This document shows positions 7,179-13,409 of a DNA stretch of 13,409 bases, in pieces (within the stretch, counting starts at the first letter, position 1; every line of letters begins with the position of its first letter). The stretch covers positions 1 through 13,409 of the forward strand of contig CALBLM010000057.1 of assembly GCA_937895695.1 (NCBI GenBank). The letters are read 5' to 3'. The notes under the pieces were generated by a model. The model saw nothing but the letters and a program-made list of their open reading frames with translations, was not told the origin of the DNA and made no database searches. The position numbers and the translations under genes were made by a program. This stretch comes from an uncultured Megasphaera sp. (GTDB taxonomy: Bacteria; Bacillota; Negativicutes; Veillonellales; Megasphaeraceae).

Positions 7179-9190
7179 TCTTTATCATTCTCCTTACTTT
7201 TATTGATGATTTCATGCAATGCCGTCATGACATCGCCCTGCGCTTCTATCAAAGAACGCCCTTTTAACTGGGCGCCGGCTACAGTCCGATGGCCGCCGCC
7301 GCCCAATGCTTCCATGACTAACTGTACGTTAATATCCCCTTTGGAACGAGCACTGACGCCAATGCAATCAGGCGTTAATTCATAGAACGTAAAACTAGCA
7401 GAAACATTGTCAATATTAATCAATGTATCCGCAATTTGGGCCGCTATGATAGACGCATTTTGTATGCCCGGCGGGCAGGATGCCATGGCAATGCCATCGG
7501 CAATTTTCGCATCTGCCAAAATACGAGCCCGATCCCGAACGGTATCAAAATCAAAGCTGAACAATTCCCGTACAATTTCAGGGTCCGCACCACTGCGCCG
7601 CAAGTACGCTGCTGCATCAAAAGTACGTACACCGGTCTGTACAGCAAAATTTTTAGTATCAACAATAATGCCTGCATATAACGCAGTAGCTTCAATTTTG
7701 GCCAGTTCCACATCTTCTTGATAATACTGCAATAATTCTGTTACCAGTTCACTAGTAGAAGAACTGGAAGGTTCTGTATACGTGAGCAATGGTTTTTTAA
7801 TAAAATCACTGCTACGACGATGATGATCAATGACGACACGGCGGTCTGTTTTTTCTATCAATTCCGGTGAAACCGTCATATCCGGCCGATGGGTATCGAC
7901 AATGAACAACAACGTTTGGTTATTGCATAAATCTTGTGCTGTTTCAGCCGAAATAAGCAAATCTTTAAATTCCGGTACATCGAGTATCTGTTTTTCCAAA
8001 CGACAAATAGCGTCCGTTTGTTTACTGACAACAATATGAACCGGTTTTCCTACAAGACGTGCCATATGTGCTACGCCAACAGCAGAACCGATGCTGTCAT
8101 AATCTTCCCGTTCATGGCCCATAATCAATACGCAGTCGCTCGTATCAATCAATTCCCGTATCGCCTGCGCTACTACGCGGGCACGCACGCGCGTATTTTT
8201 TTCAACGGAACGCGTCTTGCCGCCATAAAAATGAGGCGACCCATCTTCTTCATACACCACAACCTGATCACCGCCGCGTCCTAATGCCAAATCCAGCCCG
8301 GCTCGTGCTTTATCAGCTAACTCATTAAAATTAGCCATACCAGCAGTCATTACTTCTTCCGGAAAAGCCGCAACCCCGACACTAAGGGTGACCGGAATAC
8401 GATTCACCGTATGAATCATGCGGATTTTTTCCAAAAAAGAAAAGTTTTCTTCTTTCAATGTATCCAATGCCTTACGGCTCAGGCAGGCAAAATATTTTTC
8501 ATTGCCATAGGAACGAATAAAACCATCTACTGCCGTCAATTCATCGAGCAGACAATTATTGACATTGGTCCACAACGTTGCCTGCTGTACAGCCGACATG
8601 CCTTTGGCAACTTCTTCCATATTGTCGATTTCAATATCGCAAAATACAGGCACCGACGCAATACAGTTCATTTTTTGGATTTCTGTTTCTGTAATATCCT
8701 CAAAATATAAAATTAAATAATTATCTTCATCGGTTCCTTCTGTCTGCAAATACTTGTATACAACACGATAATACCGTTCGCCAATATGTTCAAAAAAATA
8801 GCCAAATTTCCCCCAAAATTTATCAATATTAAGGTTAGGCATAATATGATCCAGTTTTTGATCGTTGTCTATATCGCCGACCCAATCGCGAAATACGCTG
8901 TTCGCCCAGCAAAGGCTAGACTGCATATCGACAATGGCAATGCCAATGGGAAGATTTTGTACTGCATACGTTGATGCCTGGTCAACACTCTGTGAAATCG
9001 CATCAAAGAACTGACTGATTTCCCGGTTTCGTTCTGTTGTATTTTTACGCGTCAATACATAGGCGCCTACAATCAGAATCAACGCTAACAATGCAACAAT
9101 CCAATTGTATATGGCGATGACAGCAAGCAGCAAGACCATAATCAGAAAAACAGGTTCTTCATTTCGTCTTGCCAGCAATTTTTTAAACAT
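7175..9190 (-). CDS. gdpP: Cyclic-di-AMP phosphodiesterase GdpP
   Basis: Membrane-bound enzyme (YybT) that hydrolyses c-di-AMP to pApA. In order: two membrane segments (about 15-30 and 31-47), a PAS-like region (about 80-165) starting near NLPIGIAIVD, a degenerate GGDEF domain (about 175-320) lacking the GGDEF signature, then the DHH domain. The metal-binding residues look intact: H359, D363 and D365 in GHEREDYDS, D432 in VDTHRP, D455-H456-H457 in IDHHRR, and D511 in VDTKNF. The DHHA1 part ends with GGGGH (630-634). At 671 residues it matches the usual 650-670. The ATG has AGGGGGCGG four bases upstream; 18 bases separate it from yybS. The overlap with rplI links the two. The intact sites suggest an active enzyme. 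Confidence 0.96.
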   Translation of the reverse strand: MFKKLLARRNEEPVFLIMVLLLAVIAIYNWIVALLALILIVGAYVLTRKNTTERNREISQFFDAISQSVDQASTYAVQNLPIGIAIVDMQSSLCWANSVFRDWVGDIDNDQKLDHIMPNLNIDKFWGKFGYFFEHIGERYYRVVYKYLQTEGTDEDNYLILYFEDITETEIQKMNCIASVPVFCDIEIDNMEEVAKGMSAVQQATLWTNVNNCLLDELTAVDGFIRSYGNEKYFACLSRKALDTLKEENFSFLEKIRMIHTVNRIPVTLSVGVAAFPEEVMTAGMANFNELADKARAGLDLALGRGGDQVVVYEEDGSPHFYGGKTRSVEKNTRVRARVVAQAIRELIDTSDCVLIMGHEREDYDSIGSAVGVAHMARLVGKPVHIVVSKQTDAICRLEKQILDVPEFKDLLISAETAQDLCNNQTLLFIVDTHRPDMTVSPELIEKTDRRVVIDHHRRSSDFIKKPLLTYTEPSSSSTSELVTELLQYYQEDVELAKIEATALYAGIIVDTKNFAVQTGVRTFDAAAYLRRSGADPEIVRELFSFDFDTVRDRARILADAKIADGIAMASCPPGIQNASIIAAQIADTLINIDNVSASFTFYELTPDCIGVSARSKGDINVQLVMEALGGGGHRTVAGAQLKGRSLIEAQGDVMTALHEIINKSKENDKE

Positions 9191-9208
9191 TTTTCCGCCC
9201 CCTGCGTG

Positions 9209-10165
9209 TTACGTCATGCTTTGCTTTTTGCGAATATTGGCAATCATATCTATGAGCCCCATAATAAAAGCGGCATAGGAAAAAACAGGCATTACAAAAA
9301 ACAACGCAATAATTACAGCCTGCAGACCTGTGCTAATATGAAAGCGGCGGTCGAGGAAATAAAATAAAAAGGCAAGGCCTTGAATACAAATGAAAAAGAA
9401 TGCCATTTGATTGAGATTCATTCCGATGATATTCAACCATTCTATTGAACGAGTCGTACCCCAATATTTCATGACCAATGCCAATATGTATAAGTATATC
9501 ACACCACGCGGCATTTCCCAATAACGAATTGGCAAAAAAGGTCTTACATCAAATCCCAGGCGCTGTAAAAAGAACTGAGAAACTTTTACATTGACATAGG
9601 CAATAATCGCCATGGCCAAACACATAAACATCGGCAACATCGTCGGCAGCAAGCGTCGTACTTCGTCAAGCTGAGCTTTTGTTTCCGCTAATTGCAGTTC
9701 TGACATGCCGCTGTTTTTATATTGCTCCATCGTTTCCTGCGTCAGCGTATCAAACACGTCGCCTAGGGAAGCTACGATATTGACATCCATGACGCCATAC
9801 ATTAAAGCAGCCAAGCCAATTGCAGTTCCAATCAACGCTGCCGTCACTCCCATGAGAAGTTTGGCCGGAGACCATTTTTCTTTAAATCCTGCCCCCAAGG
9901 CAATGCCGACTGCACCAAATGTGGCAATTTGTATCACTGCTGTCAGCGGATCAATAAAAATACCCATTAAAATGCCCGCCGTAACGCCCAGCAGTATGGC
10001 TTGCCTCAACCCATATTTGACAAATAAAATAGTCATGGGAATGGGCATGATAAAATAGCCGATAAAAGAAAAAAACGGCAGATACGTACTAAGAAGCGCT
10101 AAAATCAACATAATAGCAGCAAAACATCCGGCTGTTGTCATTGGTGTAATACGCTTCTGTTCCAT
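9209..10165 (-). CDS. yybS: YybS-family membrane protein (DUF2232)
   Basis: A 318-residue protein with eight or nine hydrophobic segments (about 9-29, 32-50, 55-75, 78-93, 101-123, 172-198, 220-236, 252-272 and 280-308) and a polar stretch with an acidic helix at 130-170. Length, topology, the RYWEMPRG region (214-221) and position directly before gdpP all fit the YybS/DUF2232 family, which resembles transporter S-components but has no proven substrate. The start is the ATG at 10163-10165, with AAAGGAGAGG five bases upstream; a longer TTG start at 10189 would lie upstream of and overlap that site. It is the first gene of the unit ending at dnaB and has an unusual leader (10188-10278). Any regulatory link to c-di-AMP would be inference from position. 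Confidence 0.85.
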   Translation of the reverse strand: MEQKRITPMTTAGCFAAIMLILALLSTYLPFFSFIGYFIMPIPMTILFVKYGLRQAILLGVTAGILMGIFIDPLTAVIQIATFGAVGIALGAGFKEKWSPAKLLMGVTAALIGTAIGLAALMYGVMDVNIVASLGDVFDTLTQETMEQYKNSGMSELQLAETKAQLDEVRRLLPTMLPMFMCLAMAIIAYVNVKVSQFFLQRLGFDVRPFLPIRYWEMPRGVIYLYILALVMKYWGTTRSIEWLNIIGMNLNQMAFFFICIQGLAFLFYFLDRRFHISTGLQAVIIALFFVMPVFSYAAFIMGLIDMIANIRKKQSMT

Positions 10166-10187
10166 AGAATCCTCTCCTTTCTCTTGC

Positions 10188-10278
10188 AAAAAGGTATGAC
10201 CGAACTAGGCTGTCAGTCATGGTAGGTGATGCAGCAAGCCAAGTATCTTGACAGCTGTCAGCAGTATGTCCCATCACC
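10188..10278 (-). promoter_or_regulatory. Structured leader with attenuator-like hairpin before yybS
   Basis: In the 164-base gap after rnj the minus-strand RNA can form ATGACTGA/UCGGUCAU (10213-10220 with 10196-10203, one G-U pair), then ACC and five U (10192-10188), just before the yybS ribosome binding site. Upstream, GCTGTCA (10255-10249) can pair perfectly with TGACAGC (10215-10209), which overlaps the 5' arm of that hairpin. GCTGTCA is itself half of the palindrome TGACAGCTGTCA (10249-10260). GGTGATG/CATCACC (10278-10272 with 10231-10225) could enclose the upper part. No known riboswitch signature or clear promoter is seen. Confidence 0.4.
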
Positions 10279-10282
10279 GTAA

Positions 10283-10309
10283 ACAGCGGAGGCAAAATAC
10301 CTCCGCTGT
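10283..10309 (-). terminator. GC-rich hairpin after rnj
   Basis: A perfect 10-bp inverted repeat ACAGCGGAGG/CCTCCGCTGT with a 7-base loop lies 20 bases past the rnj stop. The minus-strand 3' side has only three U, so it may be a weak terminator or a 3'-end stabilising hairpin that still lets transcription pass into yybS. Confidence 0.55.
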
Positions 10310-10329
10310 CCCTATATGATATATAATTT

Positions 10330-11991
10330 TTATACTTCCATAATAATCGGCAAAATCATGGGACGCCGACGTGTTTTTTCATATAAATATCGGCTCAATG
10401 TATCCCGCACTTGTGACTTAATGACTGCCCATTCGCGAATGTTTCCCGCTTCACAGCGTTCCAGAACAGCAGCTACCCGATCATGGGCTTCGCTGATCAG
10501 TTCTTCTGAATCACGGACATACACAAAACCACGCGATACAATATCCGGACCGGCCAAGGCATGACTCGTACCTTTAGCCAATGTCATGACAACGATAACG
10601 ACCCCTTCCATTGCCAGCTGCTGGCGGTCACGGATGACAATATTGCCAACATCGCCAACGCCTAATCCATCGACAAAAACACGGCCAGCGTTTACATGGC
10701 CTGTCTTGTGGCCGGAGCGATTGGAAAATTCAAAAATCTGGCCATTATCGCCAATGAGAACATGATCTTTATCGACACCCATCATGACAGCTAATTCGCC
10801 ATGCTTCTTGAGCATACGATATTCCCCATGTACAGGAATAAAATATTTAGGCCGAATCAAATCAAGCATGAGTTTTAATTCTTCCTGGCTAGCATGACCG
10901 GATACGTGAATTTTCTTATCCCGACCGGCAATAACTGTCGCTCCCAATTTCATCAAATTATCAATCGTGCGGCCTACACCGGTTTCATTGCCCGGAATCG
11001 GCGTTGCTGAAATGATGACCGTATCTCCAGGAATAATGCTGACACTGCGATGGTTATTTGACGCCATTCGCGAAAGCCCTGCCATCGGTTCGCCCTGGCT
11101 GCCTGTCGTCAAAATCAATACTTGATCTTCAGGATACCGATTTAATTCATCCGGTTCAATTAACACGCCGTCAGGTACATCCAAATATCCCAATTCAATG
11201 GCAATCTGCACGTTATTTACCATGCTGCGTCCTAATACAGTCACTTTGCGTTTAAACTGTACGGCCGTATTAATCGCCTGCTGAATACGAGAAATGTTAG
11301 AAGCAAAAGTTGCTAGAATGATACGGCCTTTGGCAGACCGGAAGGCTTTCCGAAACGCATTTCCTACAGTCATTTCCGATTCGGTATACCCCGGCCGTTC
11401 CGCATTGGTACTATCCGACATAAGCAATAGTACGCCACGACGCCCCAAATCGGCAAATTTATGGATATCCATCAGCCGTCCATCGACAGGCGTCAAATCC
11501 ATTTTAAAGTCCCCTGTATGAACAATCGTTCCTACAGGTGTTTTGAAATATAATGCACTTGCATCAGGAATAGAATGGTTCGTATGGATAAACCCAACTT
11601 TCATACAACCAATCTGCACTTCATCGCCGTGATGCACTTCATTCAATTTGTAATTTGTAATATGATTTTCCTTTAATTTGCCTTCGATGAGGCCGCATAC
11701 CAGCTTCGTAGCGTAGACAGGTACATTCACTTCATTTAATAAATAGGCCAAACTGCCAATATGATCTTCATGCCCATGCGTAATGACGACAGCCCGTACT
11801 TTATCCCTATTTTCAATTAAATAACTCATATCAGGAATAACTAAATCAATACCGAACATATCATCATCGGGAAAGGCCAAACCAGCATCTATAACAATGA
11901 TATCATTGCCGTATTGGATAACTGTCATATTTTTGCCGATTTCACCTAGACCACCCAAAGGAATGACCATAAGTTTTTCCTTTTTAGCCAA
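10330..11991 (-). CDS. rnj: Ribonuclease J
   Basis: A metallo-beta-lactamase/beta-CASP nuclease with endo- and 5'-exonuclease activity in mRNA decay and rRNA maturation. The zinc site is complete: H72, H74, D76 and H77 in THGHEDH, H139 in TNHS, D161 in HTGDF, and H388 in PVHGE. The beta-CASP part shows SDSTNAERPG (192-201), TGSQGEP (296-302) and HVSGHAS (362-368). The C-terminal domain is present; 553 residues is usual for RNase J1. The start is a TTG at 11989-11991, chosen because GGGAGG lies eight bases upstream and the frame begins MAKKEKLMVIPLGG; the first internal ATG is at residue 8 with no good site. It has its own promoter about 160 bases upstream and may read through weakly into yybS. 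Confidence 0.97.
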   Translation of the reverse strand: MAKKEKLMVIPLGGLGEIGKNMTVIQYGNDIIVIDAGLAFPDDDMFGIDLVIPDMSYLIENRDKVRAVVITHGHEDHIGSLAYLLNEVNVPVYATKLVCGLIEGKLKENHITNYKLNEVHHGDEVQIGCMKVGFIHTNHSIPDASALYFKTPVGTIVHTGDFKMDLTPVDGRLMDIHKFADLGRRGVLLLMSDSTNAERPGYTESEMTVGNAFRKAFRSAKGRIILATFASNISRIQQAINTAVQFKRKVTVLGRSMVNNVQIAIELGYLDVPDGVLIEPDELNRYPEDQVLILTTGSQGEPMAGLSRMASNNHRSVSIIPGDTVIISATPIPGNETGVGRTIDNLMKLGATVIAGRDKKIHVSGHASQEELKLMLDLIRPKYFIPVHGEYRMLKKHGELAVMMGVDKDHVLIGDNGQIFEFSNRSGHKTGHVNAGRVFVDGLGVGDVGNIVIRDRQQLAMEGVVIVVMTLAKGTSHALAGPDIVSRGFVYVRDSEELISEAHDRVAAVLERCEAGNIREWAVIKSQVRDTLSRYLYEKTRRRPMILPIIMEV

Positions 11992-12163
11992 AATAGTTAC
12001 CTCCCATAATAAATTTTATCCGTTCTCACTGCCTCAAACAGTCCCCCCAAAGAGACGCTTCTTCGTAGACAAACAATCCATTGCCAGCCGCTCTTTATTA
12101 TGGACGGATGTCTGTCTTCAGATATAACGAACAATACTGGATTTATCCTTCTCTCATATTTTC
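11992..12163 (-). promoter_or_regulatory. Long structured leader of rnj
   Basis: The transcript from the promoter at 12158-12186 would carry about 155 untranslated bases. They hold a long imperfect hairpin (AGACA at 12113-12117 with TGTCT at 12067-12071, and TCCAT at 12100-12104 with ATGGA at 12077-12081), a run of six G (12043-12048 as C on the plus strand), and a small ACTG/CAGT stem just before the Shine-Dalgarno. No open frame with a ribosome binding site is evident. Leaders of RNase genes are often targets of their own enzyme; that is inference here. Confidence 0.4.
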
Positions 12164-12186
12164 CGTTATTTCTCTTTCTATGTCAA
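12158..12186 (-). promoter_or_regulatory. Promoter of rnj
   Basis: Minus-strand TTGACA (12181-12186) with a 17-base spacer to GAAAAT (12158-12163). The -35 is perfect, the -10 imperfect. About 100 bases of AT-rich DNA upstream (12187-12290) could act as an UP element and otherwise show nothing I can name. Confidence 0.6.
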
Positions 12187-12290
12187 TAATATGCAGTAAA
12201 ATTTCTCTGAATTGAGCAAAATTTTCGTGTAAAATCTACTTTTTTAGCAAAAAATACTGTTTTTAATGACTTTTATTCATATAAAATAAT

Positions 12291-12340
12291 AAAAAAGAGG
12301 CAATATCACCCAAAACACGGTCTTGGTATGATATTGCCTC
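12291..12340 (-). terminator. Strong intrinsic terminator after the secreted-protein gene
   Basis: A perfect 12-bp stem GAGGCAATATCA/TGATATTGCCTC (12329-12340 and 12297-12308 as read on the minus strand), with a further inner ACCAA/TTGG pairing, is followed by six U (12296-12291) and more U-rich sequence. It lies 15 bases past the stop codon and separates this gene from rnj. Confidence 0.92.
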
Positions 12341-12354
12341 ATGAACAAAAAGGG

Positions 12355-13218
12355 TTATTTATATTCTTTTGCTTTTTTCTTTATATCCTTAGGTACAGAT
12401 AAATCCATTCCTTGTGGAAGTTCCGTCCATGTCATCGATACAGACACATCACTCATGGTAATGAATTTTAATATATCTTTCTTGTCTTTCCATGCCGAAT
12501 CGCTATGTTTCCATGCAGCGTCCAAGGCACTGCGAACCTGATCGGTCAGCGGTATATTTATGTTAGTAATTCGGTTCGATTGGGGATCAATCGTAACATT
12601 GGCTTTGATGTCGCCAGCCTGCTGCAATGCCTGCAATATATCTTTCAGCGTTTCCATATCTTTTTTGCTGGCACCTTGTTTTTTCCATTGTATTTCATCC
12701 CCAGGTGTATACAATTTGGTCATATCATACGTAACAGTATAGACATTGCCATTCGCTGTCACATCTTTTACGCCAGACAGGACATGATGAGGGCCTGCTA
12801 ATTGCTGAATAACCGGTTCGGCACTCTTTAAGTCTATTGTATTTTTTACCCATGTCGTTTTATCTGTCCCATTAGCATTTAATTTCGCATACTGCCCATC
12901 GTAATAGTATACGATTTGTTTGCCTTCTTGTTCGGCATATCCGTGTACAGTCGGTGAAGATTTTCCCATGGCTGCCGCAGATATTTCTATTTTACTGACA
13001 AAGGGTTTTTCTTGGACATCCACCTTCGTTGTACATGTTCCCGTGCCGATGACAGGCATACTCGCTTGCACTTGCATCGTATATTCGCCTTGGGGATGAT
13101 GAATCATCGTATTGACAGCGTTTTGATACGTATCTGCCGGTGAAGCGGCAAACGCCGATACACCTATCATCACACTTGTCGTTGCTGCCAATATCGTTTT
13201 CTTAAATGAATATTTCAT
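12355..13218 (-). CDS. Secreted protein of unknown function, LolA-like/DUF6612-like
   Basis: A 287-residue protein with a clear Sec signal: MKYSFKK, a hydrophobic core to about residue 20, and a likely cut after AFA (24). No lipobox cysteine follows, so it is probably soluble in the periplasm or secreted. The mature part has alternating beta-strand-like stretches (about 43-110, 155-170 and 205-225), one cysteine (C62) and a Lys-rich tail. The layout resembles LolA/LppX-fold proteins such as DUF6612, but I see no diagnostic motif, so the family is a guess. The ATG at 13216-13218 has AGAGGT nine bases upstream; the longer frame to 13263 is rejected. A CTTTTT/AAAAAG hairpin (13232-13246) borders that site. 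Only 69 bases separate it from thiD, so it may be co-transcribed with it. Confidence 0.8.
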   Translation of the reverse strand: MKYSFKKTILAATTSVMIGVSAFAASPADTYQNAVNTMIHHPQGEYTMQVQASMPVIGTGTCTTKVDVQEKPFVSKIEISAAAMGKSSPTVHGYAEQEGKQIVYYYDGQYAKLNANGTDKTTWVKNTIDLKSAEPVIQQLAGPHHVLSGVKDVTANGNVYTVTYDMTKLYTPGDEIQWKKQGASKKDMETLKDILQALQQAGDIKANVTIDPQSNRITNINIPLTDQVRSALDAAWKHSDSAWKDKKDILKFITMSDVSVSMTWTELPQGMDLSVPKDIKKKAKEYK

Positions 13219-13287
13219 AAATACGTTACCTCTTTTTCCTAAAAAGACGTATCTCCATGTCACGTTGTCTACTGATGGCGATATATT

Positions 13288-13409
13288 TTATCTGTTGTTA
13301 TAGGCATAAAAATGATTGAGCGGTCCATGCCCTTTGCCAATCGGTTCGGCATGGCAAATTCCCTGGAATACATATTCTTTAGCATCTTTTACTGCCTCTT
13401 CCAGTGATT
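13288..13409 (-). CDS. thiD: Phosphomethylpyrimidine kinase ThiD, C-terminal end (partial)
   Basis: Only the last 39 codons and the TAA stop (13288-13290) are in the window; the 5' part lies beyond the right edge. The frame reads SLEEAVKDAKEYV, then the family's C-terminal signature EPIGKGHGPLNHF close to the end. ThiD phosphorylates hydroxymethylpyrimidine (phosphate) in thiamine synthesis. The motif and its distance from the stop match the family well, although the related pyridoxal kinase PdxK/PdxY group shares a similar fold. I cannot judge the rest of the gene or its operon. Confidence 0.85.
   Translation of the reverse strand, partial: SLEEAVKDAKEYVFQGICHAEPIGKGHGPLNHFYAYNNR

Overview
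This window looks like ordinary chromosome from a member of the Negativicutes (Firmicutes with an outer membrane), possibly a Megasphaera/Dialister-type organism; that genus-level guess is weak and is inferred. The grounds are the Firmicutes-style order yybS-gdpP-rplI-dnaB with a lonC-type protease inserted between rplI and dnaB, a single RNase J gene, bacterial-type intrinsic terminators, moderate base composition, and a secreted protein with a plain Sec signal. There are no insertion sequences, phage genes, CRISPR arrays or obvious recently acquired DNA.

Layout. Positions 1-242 hold no confident gene: a small GC-rich block at the very edge, then AT-rich palindromic DNA. From 243 to 783 lies a five-gene tRNA operon on the minus strand with its own sigma-A-type promoter and terminator (transcribed Thr-TGT, Tyr-GTA, fMet-CAT, Thr-GGT, Met-CAT). 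Divergent from it, on the plus strand, is a short queG (966-1883), the last tRNA-queuosine enzyme; tRNA-Tyr(GTA) is one of the queuosine substrates. Everything to the right is on the minus strand. In transcription order these are: the end of thiD (13288-13409, cut by the window edge), a secreted protein of unknown function (12355-13218) with a strong terminator, rnj (RNase J, 10330-11991) behind its own promoter and a long structured leader, then yybS (9209-10165), gdpP (7175-9190), rplI (6732-7178), lonC (4780-6687) and dnaB (3433-4767), a strong terminator, then sppA (2393-3355) and a Yip1-like membrane protein (1830-2396), whose 3' end overlaps the 3' end of queG.

How they fit together. 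The yybS-gdpP-rplI-lonC-dnaB block joins c-di-AMP hydrolysis, ribosomal protein L9, a soluble Lon-family protease and the replicative helicase in one tightly packed unit (4-base ATGA overlap at gdpP/rplI, 12-base gap at lonC/dnaB). RNase J just upstream adds mRNA turnover. SppA and the Yip1-like protein form a small translationally coupled membrane pair.

The least ordinary signals are regulatory, not new protein systems: an intrinsic-terminator-shaped hairpin on the minus strand inside queG, which would end the sppA transcript antisense to queG; an attenuator-like arrangement in the yybS leader; a terminator whose U-tract abuts the sppA ribosome binding site; a dyad-rich operator-like sequence at the queG promoter; and a long structured leader on a TTG-initiated RNase J. 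No convincing new multi-gene system is visible.
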